Positions 10,357-22,211 are shown, numbered from the stretch's first letter. The stretch is DNA of 64,000 nt from Plectosphaerella cucumerina (GCA_020746995.1 JAGPXD010000003.1:682001-746000), one strand, 5' to 3'. Notes: generated by a model from the letters alone, not told the origin. A program made the numbers and translations.

Positions 10357-11999
10357 ATGGCCCCCAACGACCCTCCAGACGAGCGGGCGCCTCTGCTCCC
10401 CCCGGCCGACCAGGACACCACCACCCAGAAAGTCCCCTCCCGCATCGCCCGCCGCCTCTATCTCTCCCACTTTCTTTCAACATGGAACTCTCGCGTATTC
10501 GAGTTCGGGGCTGTCCTCTACCTCGCCGCAATCTTCCCAGGCACCCTGCTGCCCATGTCCGTCTACGCCCTGGCTAGGGGTCTCTCCGCCATCATCTTCG
10601 CGCCGGCTGTCGGTCGCTTCATCGACACCGTTGACCGTCTGCGCGTCGTGCGGGTCTCTATCGGTGCGTGTTGAAGCATCCATGTGATTGAATGATCTGA
10701 CACATATTGCAGTCCTCCAGCGGCTCGTCGTCGCAGCATCATGTGCAGCATTCTACCTCCTAGCCGCCCATGTACCCCTACAGACTCCCATCCGGGCAGC
10801 TCTTCTTGCCCTCCTCGTCGTCTTCGCCTGCGTCGAGAAGATCTGTTCAATCATGAACACCGTCTCTGTCGAGAAAGACTGGGTAAGATCAAGACCAGCT
10901 CTCACACTCCCGATCCCCCACTGACCGTCCAGGTCGTCGTCGTCGCCCACAACGACATGGCCTCCTTGGCCGCCCTCAACTCACAAATGCGCCGCATCGA
11001 TCTCCTCTGCAAGCTGTTCGGTCCCCTCTTCATCGCTCTCATCGACGACTTCTCCACCAGGGCCGCCATCATCGTCAACTTTTCCATGAACCTGGTCTCC
11101 GTCACCTTCGAATACTTCGCCATCGCACGCGTCTACCAGGAAGACGCTGATCTCCAGGAACCTAAGGGCCAGCCCGCCGACGAGCAGCAGAATGGTTCGG
11201 CACTCCCCAGTGATGAGCCCCGTCCCTCCCTCGCGGCCAAGTTCATCGCAGACTTCACCTTCTTCTTCCGCCACAGGGTGTTCCTCCCCTCCTTTGCTGG
11301 GTCACTCCTGTACCTTACCGTTCTCAACTTCTCTGGCCAGATGGTCACTTTCCTCATCGCCAACGGCTACAACACCACTCACATCGGCGCCGCGAGGACC
11401 GTCAGCGTCGTGTTCGAGGTGTCTGCCACATGGGTTGCGCCCTGGCTGATGAGTCGCATCGGCCCGATACGCGCGGGCCTATGGATGAGCACATGGCAAG
11501 TCATGTCGCTCGCCGTTGGCACGTCCATCTTCTTCGCCTTCCCAGAGAAGTCCCTCCTCTCGACGACGGCCCTCGTCGGCGGCACCATCGTCAGCCGCCT
11601 AGGGCTGTGGGGATTCGACCTGTGCACCCAAGTTATCGTGCAAGAGGTGAGTCGAGAACGTTCTGCATTCGCACGATGATGTTAACGATGCCATAGGAAG
11701 TGGAAGCCGAGAGCCGCGGGGCCTTTGCATCCGTCGAGGCGGCGTGGCAGAACGCCTTCGAGATCCTGTCCTACCTCTCCACCATCATATTCTTCCACCC
11801 TTCCGACTTCAAGTGGCCGGCGCTCATCTCCGTCGCCGCCGTCGGTCTGGCCAGCATACTGTACACCACATTCGTATACCTCCGACGTGGTCATCTCCTG
11901 CACCTGGATGCCCTGACAAAGTTCCTCCGCACGAGCAAGGGCAAGCAGCGGGCGAGGAACCGCGGCATCGACAGGGTTGCCACGGTCAGTGAGTTCTAG
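10357..11999 (+). CDS. Ferroportin-family (SLC40) transporter
   Basis: Four exons: 10357-10663, 10713-10882, 10933-11646 and 11697-11999. All introns are GT-AG of 49-50 nt. The product is 497 aa, close to the SLC40 family size. The N-terminal membrane domain shows the family pattern RLYLSHFLSTWNSRVFEF, then GRFIDTVDRLRVVRVSI and the second-loop motif LNSQMRRIDLLCKL. The second half has further TM helices (FVFLPSFAGSLLYLTVLNF-like) and a cytosolic tail. Characterised animal members export Fe2+ across the plasma membrane; fungal members are little studied, so iron export or vacuolar transport is inferred. An acidic N-terminus (ERAPLLPP) resembles vacuolar dileucine sorting signals. The start was chosen at the first ATG of the frame. 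Confidence 0.88.
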
Positions 12000-12326
12000 A
12001 CATCAATTTCAGCATTTTGCAATAGACTACAATAGATTTTGGATCCAGGCACGGTTTTCATCGAGATGCCGAGGATGATGCACCGCTCCGGACCCGACTC
12101 TCACCATCTGTCGGCCCCGCTTTTCCGATGATTAGTACCGGCGGCCGAGGCCCCCGGACGCGTGGCTGTGCCTTCATGCTGACTCGGACTCGGACACTTC
12201 AATGTTCCTCCCGCTCCCGAGGTAAAATCACCGCAGCTGTATCCTTTCAAGTTATCTCATTCAATTTGCTGGGTAAAGCTCCTCCATCTGCCGTAATTCC
12301 CCCATCACCGTCTATTCCGTCTCAAG
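12000..12326. other. Intergenic, upstream of Zn2Cys6 gene
   Basis: 327 bp between two plus-strand genes: 3' UTR of the transporter and promoter of the transcription factor. Nothing else recognised. Confidence 0.4.
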
Positions 12327-14479
12327 ATGGGCGGGGCAAGCGACCTCAGCGTCAACAGCAGCAACCGAGTCCCAGCCGTAAGCTCTCGTCAGACAATCTC
12401 CTATTCAGCTCTACAACTGACTGCCTCATCAGTGCGACCCATGCAGAGAGCGCAAGGTCAGTCCAACACGCAACTGATGCGTTTCAAGCTGACCGTCAAC
12501 AGACGAAATGCAACCGGGCGGTGCCCTGCTCGAGCTGCCTGACAGCCAAGATCGACTGCCATGTATCTAACACCCGGCCCGAGAAGCGACAGCGCGTGCT
12601 CATCTCGTCCAAGTACGACGAGGCCCTCGAGAGCGTAGACAGCCGCCTGCAGCAGGTTCTTGACGCGGTCAATTCACTCCAGGGAGCGGTCCAGCCTCGC
12701 TCGGATCCCCTCCAGCGTGTGGCCGACTTCCATGGAGGATTCCCATCGGCACAGGAGGTGATGATTGATGCTTATCGCGGGGAATCTTCGCTCGAAGCCC
12801 AGTTTCGGGAGTGGAAGCGTCATCCTGTACCCTCGCCTTCCGTTACCGCCGCATTTGGCTCTGCTTCAACATCAAGCTTCTCCGAGATCCTGACTTGGAC
12901 CTCTGGGTCATCAAGCTCGCTGTCGCCAACTGCCGCCCCCTCCATCTTCCTAGCCGATCGATCTCATCTGAATGGTCGCACACTTCCCCCCAGCGACGCC
13001 GTGCTGCGGCTTCTGCGCCTCACCCAGGCCGAGAAGCAGCGCTTCTTCCTTGACGTCGACCTCTTCGACGAGCAACACTTTGCCGACCTCTGCAAACAAG
13101 TCTTCTTCGCCATCAGCCCCTATTCCACCCACGTCTGGGCCATAGTCAACGTCGGGCTCTACTATCTCTTTCACGGTCTAGCTGCCGACCGTTCCGACGA
13201 AATTGGTCTTCAGGCCGCCGATATCGACAACATCATCGACTTGCTTGCCCACAACTGCCAGGCCGCGACTGATCCCTTCAGTATCTGCCACGATGCTTCG
13301 CTTGAAGCATGCCAGGCCTTGGCTCTGCTGGTATGTTCCGTTTTAACCACCCGTAGACCTATCGCTTACTGCCCGGGCGCAGGGCACATTCTGCATGAAA
13401 TCCGGACAGGTCGACAAAGCCGGCAGCCTCTTCTCCGCCGCAGCCAGGACATGCCTTGACCTTGGCCTGCACGCCCTCCCCCCCGGCGTCGCTGACATGA
13501 CGCAGTCCAGAGGACGTAAGGTTCTCTGGTACATCTTTCTGATGGAAAAGGGGCTGGCACTCACCCTCGGACGGCCCCAATCGCTGCATTTCTACGACAT
13601 TTCCACCGACACATCATCGCATCCCAATGACGTGCTCGGCATCCCAGCGAAAATAGCTGCGGCCTTCTTCGAGCTGGCTTTGATCGAGGACGAAATGGTT
13701 CCGCAGCTGTTCTCGGCTTCGGCGCGTCATCTAGACCCGACAACTCGTTGGGAGAAGGGGAAGGGGTTCCACGAGCGACTCAAGAAGATCCGGCTGGAGT
13801 TGATCCTGGTGAGTCCTTGCTCTGACATTACTCATCGGGGTGATGCTTACCAACGACATGCAGAGAGACACGTCGGCGGACTCACCCTTCAATGAAGCCT
13901 CGATACTCGTCAACGTCTTGGTCGCCTCGGTCAAGACGCTGGTTTGTTGGACGTCGGCAGAGAGAGACCAGGGGGTGCCGAGTTCGAGTAGCTGCCATGC
14001 CTGCCACGACTGCGTCGACGATGCACGATGGGTTCTGCAAACAATTGGGGAAACGGTGGAGAGAAACACAAGAGGATGGTCGATGCTCCTCAACATGTAA
14101 GTCTCCTTCGTCATACAAGGAACCATGCCTAATGAGATTTGACAGAATCCTCTGCCTGGCGCCATTCACACCGTACTTGGTTCTGGTGTCGCATGCCACG
14201 GCTTCCAAAGACACTCAAGACCTGCTTTTGCTCCAAAGAGTAAGAGAGGTATTGTCAAGAGCGGCGGCAGACTCACAGATTGCCAGGAAGACACTCGAGA
14301 CATGCTCAAGATTGGACAGCTGCGCCGAAGATATTTCGCCCCCAGCGCCAAGCAACCGTGGTCCAATCTTCCTGGATGGCGCTCGTCATCTCGGACAGCC
14401 ATTCAGCGGCCCCGAGCTCTCCGCATCATCACCAGAAACACCAACAGTTGTGGATGAGGCAGCCTGGGTAGCGATCTGA
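12327..14479 (+). CDS. Zn2Cys6 fungal transcription factor
   Basis: Six exons: 12327-12377, 12433-12456, 12503-13330, 13383-13808, 13864-14096 and 14146-14479. Introns are GT-AG of 46-55 nt; the product is 631 aa. Two introns interrupt the DNA-binding motif itself. After splicing it reads CDPC-RERKTK-C-NRAVP-CSSC-LTAKID-C, a perfect C-x2-C-x6-C-x5-C-x2-C-x6-C cluster starting at residue 18. A 24-nt exon 2 encodes its first loop. The middle region (YSTHVWAIVNVGLYYLF, GTFCMKSGQVDKAGSLF, GRKVLWYIFLMEKGLALTLGR) matches the fungal-specific transcription factor domain. The tail ILCLAPFTPYLVLVSH is typical of this class. Nuclear regulator, target unknown. The stretch after SLEAQ is Ser-rich and could hide another small intron. 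Confidence 0.85.
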
Positions 14480-14850
14480 AAGGCGGGGAAGATCTGTCTC
14501 CTGCTTCTCACGAACATCTCTCCCAGCTGCTTGTGAACCCCGGACCCTGGCCTCCTCGCCTGAGAGTCTGAGACGCACCCCTGAGCCCCCTGTCTTCACC
14601 TCCTCTATCGCGGGCGCACAGGCCCCTTTCTGCCGTCAGCCCCCACGCGTAAAGGGGTTCAGAGCTGCGCCCCGCCTCGCCTCCCTGTCGAGCTTGGATC
14701 CCAGTACGAGTTCAGGGCGCGTCACGTCCGTCCATTCTTTTGCCCTCAGCCGACCCCCGAGCTTTCAACATCCCTTCCGGCATCAACATCCCCGCCTCGG
14801 AAAAGGAGCCCACTCTCACGAAGCCGGCCATCGATCCAGCGACCGACAAG
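14480..14850. other. Intergenic
   Basis: 371 bp, pyrimidine-rich, upstream of the next plus-strand gene. The frame of that gene is open back to about 14740 but with no ATG, so this is probably 5' leader. Confidence 0.35.
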
Positions 14851-16089
14851 ATGAGCGTCGTCGGATATTTGAACGCGCAGCGCCCTTATTTTGATGGTCC
14901 CTCTCCCTACCCAACGCCAGCAGGGACCAAACGGCCGCTCGAAGGCCCCGACACCCATCATGCGCCAGTGCCGCATCCCTCCCAGAGGCAGCGCCCTCCC
15001 GATAGCTACTGGCCGCCCAACGACCCCAGCCTGCAGAACGAACCCCCGCGGACAGGTGTTCCCTTTTACATGGTCGGGCAACAACAACAACCACAGCAAT
15101 TCCAGATACGGCATGCCTTCTCCCTAGGGGCCGTAGGCCAGGCCGCGCCACCGCCGCTCGAGGCTGAAATCATGGGCCTCGCCGACCCGGCTACGGCGGC
15201 CAGGAAGCGCGCCGAAATGGCCGCGAAGCTTGACCGGCTCAGCCCCGACACTATCAAGGCCCTCCTGCTGGAAGCCTCTCTGCGACACTTCACCGTTGCC
15301 GATCAGGTCGGTCTCGAGCACGACAAGATCACAACTCTCGGTCCTCAGAGCAGGTCCAGGAGCCCTACCCTCGCCGGGCTCCCCCTTCCCAACTACAATG
15401 CGTCCAGCCGACCACCAGCCTCTCTCGGCGCACCGCGACCGCCGGCACCTCGAAGGCCCCCCATTTCCTTCGACCACTACTACAGCGACTCCCTGCGCAT
15501 CCTCACACGCTACGAAACACAGACAGGCCGTCAACAGTACGAATCGACCAATAGTGTCTACAACTCGATCGGCGTCAGGTTCGAATACCTCGCCGCCTGC
15601 GTCGGCCCAGACGACCACTACCTGACCAAGGCCTCGGCCCTGCGCGCCATGCTCTCCATGTGGGACAATTGTCTTGAATGTCATAGCGAAGCTGGGAGAA
15701 AGGCCCGGTACGAGTGCGACGAGTGGGTGCCGCACATGCAGTCGGTGTTCAGAAGCCTCGACTCCGAGGACCTTTACAAGCTGGCCTACGATCCCGTGGA
15801 CGAGAGGTCCGACGCCACGTGGATTGATTACGCGGATAGAACGCGCAAGACTGCTGAGGGGTGCAATCCGATTCTCGGGGAAATACTGGAGGAGGCTGTC
15901 AGAATTATCTGGTCTCAATTGGGTGTGGGTGAGGAGGAGGACGATAAGGAGGAAGAAGAGGAGGACGATAAGGAGGAAGAAGAGGAGGAAGACGAAGAGA
16001 CGGCCGAGGAATTGCCGTCTGCCCCGGCCGCCCAGCCAGCATATGCAAGCGCAGGAGGCACGAGAGCACAGCCCGTAGTTCTTGACTGA
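14851..16089 (+). CDS. Unknown conserved-looking protein with acidic C-terminal repeat
   Basis: 412 aa, no intron. Start at the first ATG (AAG-ATG-A); the frame continues upstream without another ATG. The N-terminal 100 residues are Pro/Gln-rich and look disordered (YPTPAGTKRPLE, QQQQPQQFQ). At about 125-160 there is a short helical block (ATAARKRAEMAAKLDRLSPD, IKALLLEASLRHF) weakly reminiscent of the start of Cut8/Sts1 proteasome tethers. A folded helical region follows (ISFDHYYSDSLRILTRYE to LEEAVRIIWSQL). The tail is a poly-Glu/Asp stretch encoded by a tandem repeat. A nuclear or chromatin-linked adaptor is possible, but I do not recognise the family. Confidence 0.7.
   Translation: MSVVGYLNAQRPYFDGPSPYPTPAGTKRPLEGPDTHHAPVPHPSQRQRPPDSYWPPNDPSLQNEPPRTGVPFYMVGQQQQPQQFQIRHAFSLGAVGQAAPPPLEAEIMGLADPATAARKRAEMAAKLDRLSPDTIKALLLEASLRHFTVADQVGLEHDKITTLGPQSRSRSPTLAGLPLPNYNASSRPPASLGAPRPPAPRRPPISFDHYYSDSLRILTRYETQTGRQQYESTNSVYNSIGVRFEYLAACVGPDDHYLTKASALRAMLSMWDNCLECHSEAGRKARYECDEWVPHMQSVFRSLDSEDLYKLAYDPVDERSDATWIDYADRTRKTAEGCNPILGEILEEAVRIIWSQLGVGEEEDDKEEEEEDDKEEEEEEDEETAEELPSAPAAQPAYASAGGTRAQPVVLD
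15932..15993 (+). repeat. In-frame tandem repeat encoding Glu/Asp-rich tail
   Basis: GAGGAGGAGGACGATAAGGA-type units of about 24 bp occur twice in a row, giving EEEDDKEEE blocks. The length is a multiple of three, so copy-number change would alter only tail length. Confidence 0.7.
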
Positions 16090-16419
16090 CCGACCGGCAT
16101 TGGCTTTCTTCACATGTGTTTGCAGCGAGCTTCTCCATCATCATAACATCCGGCGTATTGGGGATTAGGACACGGCAGGCACAGCGGGCATACAAGCTGT
16201 AGAGTAATGGAGTCATTTGAATAAAGTACCCCTGATAAATTCAACCCGCTTCCGCTACTATCCCACCCTAAATGTGTATCCCTCATACATGTATCAGTAT
16301 GGACCCTAAACTCCCACCCCTTAGATCACGCTTCCCATCATCTCCTTCATGCTCCCGATCGAAGGAGCGTTAAACATTAGAAAATACATGCCAGGTATGG
16401 CCAGTTGTAGTGTGTGAGA
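16090..16419. other. Intergenic, convergent 3' ends
   Basis: 330 bp between a plus-strand and a minus-strand gene; AT-richer than the flanks. Probably both 3' UTRs. Confidence 0.4.
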
Positions 16420-17207
16420 TCACAATATTAGATAGGACAGCGCCGCCACCGCGACAGTCATATCCAGCCGCGGCAGGAGCGTCCAGGAGGCGCTGGGTAG
16501 GGGATTCAGGACATCGTTGCCACCTGGCCCGGAGCCGGCGCCGCCGCCGCCATTGTTCCCGGGGGAGGGTTGTTGGATGGCGGGTTTGGTGGCGTGGCGA
16601 CCGTTGGCGCCGGAACGGGGGTAGGTGTCAGGATGACGGGGATAGTCGTTGAGGAGGCGGGGACGATCTCGGTGACGATGACGGTGGTGAGGGATGATTG
16701 TGTCGTCGTCGGGCCGGAGGGTTGGATCGTGGACAGCTCTGGAGACGGGGTGGCCGAGGTGAGGCTGACGATGACGCTGGTCGGTCTCCGCGTGGGCCGA
16801 GAGGTGACGGGATTTGACTGCGATGGCGGCGGCCGGATCACCGTCGTTGGCTGCTGTTGTGGAGGGTCTTGCGCGCCGGGGCAGAGGAGCTCCCGCAGGT
16901 TGCCGAGCAGGGCCTGGGCGAGAAGTGTGTCGATGGGCAGTAGGACGCCGCCGCAGTTGGTCTGGATGCTGGCCTCCATTTGGTCCACGCTCTCCACGCA
17001 CGCTGCCGAGCAGGTTCTGCCTTCGACAAAGTCGGAGCGGCGGCAGCCCTCGAGGGGCGCGGCGTAGGCGGCTCGACACGCGGCGGGGATCGTATTTGAG
17101 CTGAGGGGGTCGAAGCTGTTGAGAGTGTACTTTTGCGCAGCGCCGACGGTAGCCAGAGCCAGCAAAGCAAAGAGCCTTGCCGGCCTGTGTGGCCTTGACC
17201 TCGCCAT
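16420..17207 (-). CDS. Secreted Cys-rich Ser/Thr/Pro protein; frameshift before GPI tail
   Basis: Signal peptide (RLFALLALATVGAAQ), then a domain of about 90 aa with six Cys (AACRAAYAAPLEGCRRSDF, TCSAACVES, TNCGGV, LLCP). A long Thr/Ser/Pro linker follows. From the ATG at 17207 the frame stops at 16506 with an odd Ala-rich end. A single-base shift in the C run (plus-strand G run 16561-16565) instead continues as GNNGGGGAGSGPGGNDVLNP and ends at 16420 in a hydrophobic GPI-signal-like tail (MTVAVAALSYLIL). No intron with usable splice sites bridges the frames. The shifted frame is therefore probably the real protein, with either a sequencing error or a true truncating mutation here. Likely a cell-wall or surface protein; family unnamed to me. 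Confidence 0.7.
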
Positions 17208-19161
17208 GATGGACGGTGTCTGTGGTGTGGGGGTTGTCGTCGAGAGCCGACAAGGCCGCCGGAGGGAAGGGGGAAGCGCGTAGCGCGCAGCGGCCGAGGA
17301 CGTGTCTTGGTGATATAAGCTCTGGGAGGCCGCTCCTCTGGTGTGGCGAGGGCGAGCAAGATCGGCGCAAGGCAGCTTGCTGTATGCTGTGCTGAACCGG
17401 GAAGAGCTGGATGATCTGAGACGGATTGTGTCTCAGGAGACGGCGATGACGATGGTTGAGAAACTGGACTGGACGAGGACACTTGAAAGTGGCCAGGACG
17501 TGGCGACGAACGGCGGGTAGGTGCGGTGTTGCAGTGCACAGGACGACAAGGGGTGGAGCGTCCCGGTCAATGCCGTCTGCCCTCCAGCCAGGACAGGTGA
17601 TGAGCGTGTTCGGATGGGGTGTGGCCTTGGCTTTTCATGCGCCGGGGGAGCCGAGACCCGAAGAGGTTGCGATGGCGAGCGGAAGATGCGCCGAGGTCGT
17701 CAGGTGGTGCGCGACTTATTGAGTGGTTGTCGTGATGGGATGAGGCCCAGCCAGATATCACAGCTGTCCTGTTCGGTAGTCGAGGGAGCTTTGCTGGCGA
17801 GCAGGCGCGGGCAGGGAGAGGTCGTCAAGAGGGAGGGAGAACTTTGAGGAAGCTCGGGCTTGGCAATGAACAGGCTGATGAGGAAACAAAATAACTGGAC
17901 TTGAGCCGAGTAAACAAGAAAGAGGACCTCGAGAGGTTGGTGCTCTCGGGCGTGGTTGTCGGATCGCCAGTTTCACGATGCTCAGGCGAGGTCTGACGAC
18001 CAGCGGACGGATACCAGTTCGGACGATACGGGGGTTGTGGCCGTGAAACGAAACGACAGGGCAGGAGTGATGACGAGGTTCGTGAGCAAGGTCAAGAAAT
18101 AAGACACTGCTTTCATGAAGAGCAAGAAGCGAAGAGAGGAGAAAAGAGAGCCTCGCGATGTGACACCAACGGGATGGGAGGCGGCTGGATGATATGTGAA
18201 AGGGCATGGCGTTTTCCACCCCCCCTCCACGTCGAGGAATGTGGCCCCGTCGGCCCAGCGTGTGCCACCGCGAACGGAAAGCCGTCCCAGGCGCAGCTGA
18301 GACATCTGACGCTCACCCTTTCGCCGTCCTTGCCGACGACCATTGGCGTTCCCGTTCCGCCCGTTCGTCGGGATGAGCTGCAAGGACCCCGTGGTTGGCC
18401 GTGTGGTTGGCCCCCAGGCCCCCCTTCCTTCAGATCAGAGCCTGGCCACTCGGCGTAAACGAAACACGGAGGGGGCATGGGTGTCGATGGGACGGTCAGA
18501 CCAAGCAGGGGAGAGCCACGCACTGGCGGGCTCGTTTGTAGCTCGGCCTGGACCGAGCATTCCCCTCTGTTGAAGAAAGTCTATCGAAAACTTGTCCTTT
18601 GTCCGGGTCGGATGGTCGGCCGACTGGCCTGTTTGCGAAGCGCGGCGTCCATGGCAACGCCGGGACTGTCAAAAACGGTTTTCGCGCCGTGGCGGGCGCC
18701 GTCGCCCACCCCCCCAGATCTCGCTCGACCAAAAGGCTATTCGCTCCGGGCGTCCATCGGTGACGCAGGGATCGGAGCGCAACACGCGCACGGGAGCTGA
18801 TCCATAGGCTCTGAGGTTGCAGCGCAGGTCAGGGCTGAGGTCGACGATGATGACAAGGAGTCGGGGTGAGTGGAGGAGAGGAGGCGGCCGAAACGTGCAG
18901 AAGCCCCTTGGGCGTTTGAGGTTTCAGGGCGCCATGTGATGTTGCGGCACGTCATTGGCCGGCGCTTGCAAGTCGCGATTGCTCGGTAACGTCACTGGGA
19001 ATGAAGCAAGCCATCAAATGCATATGTCGGGGTAAGTGCCCCGGTGATAGCATATGAGCACTCACGAACAGGACAGGGAGAGGTCTTTGTTGATCTGATG
19101 TCAGGTTGAGAAGCAAGAACTGTACAGTATAATAACGGAATGTCGTCACATCATATCACCC
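17208..19161. other. Long intergenic region
   Basis: About 1.95 kb between the 5' end of the Cys-rich secreted protein gene and the 3' end of the GTPase gene. Open frames on both strands have no recognisable domain, no good splice extension and biased composition. I see regulatory DNA and UTRs only. Confidence 0.4.
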
Positions 19162-21171
19162 CTAGGCCCCCACGCGGACCTCATTCTCCTCGCCCACGGT
19201 AGACTGCGCGGTTGCACCGTCTGCCGCGCCCTCGGTGTACAGAGGCTTCGATGCGTCGTACCCAACAGACTTGACAATACCGAGTCCCTTGGTGCGACCC
19301 TCGCGGAAAAGCAGCCGGTCGCCCGGCTCCAGGTACTCGGGACGCTGCATGAAGCGGAACGCCACCGTGGCACGATCGCCGGTGCGGATGTACGGACGGT
19401 CGACGTCGATAATCGCACACGTTTGCGAGACTGGGCCGACGTGGAGCATCGCCTGGTACTTTGTTCGGATGGTGGTCGCGTGCGATAGGATGAGTACTGC
19501 GTCTTATGTTAGCCAACACTGCCCGGCACATGACGACGGCACAGGGAAATCACTCACCCTCGGCAACAAACTCCTTGTACACCTTGGGATTCGGCTGGCC
19601 CTCGAGCTTCGGGAGCACGACCATGCCCTTGCGCACGTCCTTGCGCCGAACCTTCTTCAAGGCAAACGACGCCGACTGGCCGGCCGACGCTGCCGGCACG
19701 CTCAGGCGCTTCCTCTCGATAGACCGGATGCTGGTCGTAGCAAACTGGCCCAGCGAGTCAGGTCCGATGAGCACATTGTCACCCGCGTGGATAACTCCCG
19801 CCTTCACGATGCCCGACACGACCGTGCCCACAAACGGCACGGAGAATGTGTCGTTGATGTGGAACTCGAACGGCGCGTCCGAGTCGTACCGGCCGTGGTG
19901 CGGGAGGATGTTGAGGAATGTCCGCACGAGGTCGAGGTTCTCACCCGTCACGTTGGACACCTGGAACACCGGGCAGATGCGCTGGCTGATGAACTGCGTT
20001 GCCGTGTTGATGCACTCCTCGCGGTCCTTGATGAAGATGGGGATCTTGCGCGCCCCAGGGCTCTTGAGGATCTTGGTGATCTGGTTGATCGTCTGCTCGA
20101 GAATGTTGGGCGGGCAAATGTCAATCTTGGTGATGACCACCATGACCGGCACGTTTAGCGCCAGAGCTATGCCGAGATGCTCCTTGCTCATCCCCACGAG
20201 GCCGTTGTTCGCCGCGACCATGAGCAGACAGTAGTTGGGGCTGCTCGACAAAAGACCAAATACCGTCGTGCGGAGGTACTTCTCATGGCCCGCCAGGTCA
20301 GTGAAGGTGATGACCTTTGCGCTGCGCTTGCCAATCTCCTCCCACGACAGCTTTCGCCCAGGGATCTCTGACGTCACGACCTGACCTGCGGTGTCGAAGC
20401 CCAGAATCTCCATGCCCACGGAACTGGTCCTTCCAGACTCAATCTCGTGCTTGTGGCGGAAGAGGTTGACTCGAGCTTTTCCACGGCCGTCGTCCAGGTC
20501 GCCCTTGACGAGGACACCGAGGAGGGAACTCTTTCCAGCGTCGACTAATCACCATTAGCAACACGTCCCATCGGCCTCGGCGGCTGACTCTCTGACTCAC
20601 CATTTCCAACCACAGCAATCCGCGTCTCAATCACGTCCTCTGCCGTCTCAGGCTTGCGACGTATCATGATCTTCCCGGTGCAGTCCTTGTCCTTGCCCTT
20701 CGCCGCGCTCGGGGCCTCGACATCGCCACCGACATTGCGGGTGACGAGAGCCTGGCACTCGGCATGCAGGAGCTGAGCCGCGTCCTCCAGCCTCTTGTAC
20801 GCGACATTCCACTCCTCGAGTGTCAGCCCCAAGGAGTCGTTATTGTTCTCGTACCCGAGGTCAAACACGGTCTCGCCGTGGCCCTCCTCTATCCTCGCTC
20901 CAAGGACGTCCTTCAGCTTGTTCAATGTGTCCTCGTCCGTGCCCAGAAGCAGGTCTCGTAACCGCACGCCAGGGGCGGTGGCCTCGCCGAGGTCTAGGTT
21001 GTCGAAGAGCTCATCCAGCTCAGCGTGGTGCTCTTGCGGGTTGGCGTCGATGCCGACCGCAGGCTTGGCACCGGGGTAGCGAAGAGCCTGTTGCTGCTCG
21101 ACGTACTCGGCAAAGTCGCTCAGGGCAGCCTCGCCCTTGCGCTTCTCGTGAGGTATTGCTCTGTTAGCCAT
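19162..21171 (-). CDS. GTPBP1/GTPBP2-like translational GTPase
   Basis: Three exons, 21171-20601, 20544-19558 and 19496-19162; introns of 56 and 61 nt; 630 aa. The splice at residue 191 rebuilds the P-loop GNVDAGKS (189-196). Other G motifs are visible: DLAGHEKYL (G3), VVITKID (G4), and the switch region ESGRTSSVGMEILGF. Domain II (HINDTFSVPFVGTVVSGIV, AGDNVLIGPD) and domain III (AFRFMQRPEYLEPGDRLLF, ending near GEENEVRVGA) are EF-Tu-like. The N-terminal 185 aa extension is typical of GTPBP1 proteins. These GTPases are related to eRF3/EF1A and are tied to ribosome rescue and mRNA decay in animals; the fungal role is inferred. Cytosolic. Confidence 0.92.
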
Positions 21172-22211
21172 GGTGGATGTCGGGGGTTCTCGGGGCTCAG
21201 GTCGGTATTCGAGCAATCATCGATCGTATCCGTTGTAATGCTTGGGGGCGCTCGGTCATGCAGTGTGTCTTGTTGCCGAGAGAGAGGAAGTAAACCATTG
21301 ATGCTAGGTGAATGTGTAGCAGAGGGTGGGAGAGAGACTCGGGAGCCACTGACGGGATTTTAGACTCTTAAGGACTCGGAGGAGGAGAGGCCACGGCGTC
21401 ATGCCATGGCGGCCAGCGCCTTCCCCGACCGACGAACCAGGGGTCTGTTGGTGCGCCCGTGTCACTCCTTCGTGTGAGTAACCCGGCGGGGGTGGGGCTT
21501 ATCGATAAGAGCTGGCGCACAGGCCAGAACGCCGCTGAAGATTTCACTTGGAGGGCAGACATCTGGCATCACTGGTTGCATCCGACTGGCTGTTGGCATC
21601 GCCGTTGGCATATCTGGTGGGATCATGATCCTAAAGGTATGGGGTCATGCAGATCAAAGGGCGTATGTAGGGCTTAGTTGCAGCGCGGGCCAGGATCACA
21701 AGGGCGTAAGAAAGGAGGCTGGAAGGGAACACGGTCGAATCCGGGGGAATGCAGCGATGACTCTTCGCCAGCAGGCCGAGGCAGCGCACCCCACGTGGTC
21801 AGTGGGCGAAGCACGGCATGCCATGTTTTGCAGCAGTTGATATTTTGTTGGTTCAGATGCTACTTATTTGAGACGAGCCGCACCCCAGCGTTGAGTCAGA
21901 CCGCAGGCGAGGCCAACCTCGTATGCACTCGAGGCTCAGCTGGCCATATTCGACTCGAGTTCCACGGCAGTGCCTAAGAATAGTCTCCAAAGTGGACTCT
22001 GATGCCTTTCGACAACTCGGCCGGCTCATGCTGTTGAGTCCTGTCTTGCCATAGTGTGCGATTGGCCCGTCAGTGACCACCGCCTGAGATGCCGCAGACT
22101 TTCTGCAGCCAGACTTCTGCCAGATGAGATGTACGATCCGTCATGTGGACGGTCGATGGTAATGCTGGTCGGGTACGCTTGCTGGAGTGGGAATCGTCAC
22201 GCCATGCGTCT
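21172..22211. other. Intergenic, promoter of the GTPase gene
   Basis: About 1.04 kb with no supported gene. Holds the perfect 12-bp palindrome CTTATCGATAAG at 21498-21509, reported separately. Confidence 0.45.
21498..21509. promoter_or_regulatory. Palindrome CTTATCGATAAG (paired GATA site)
   Basis: Perfect 12-bp palindrome 327 bp upstream of the GTPase ATG. It contains two opposed GATAAG sequences, the site of fungal GATA factors, overlapping at ATCGAT. The same 12-mer recurs at 60553-60564. Confidence 0.45.

Noticed and set aside
17758..18523. Candidate small genes between 17.2 and 19.1 kb
   Set aside because: Frames lack domains, splice support and steady codon bias.
19235..20234. Long plus-strand open frames opposite the GTPase gene
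   Set aside because: Mirror of the GTPBP1-like coding exon; His/Arg/Asp-rich composition typical of a shadow frame.
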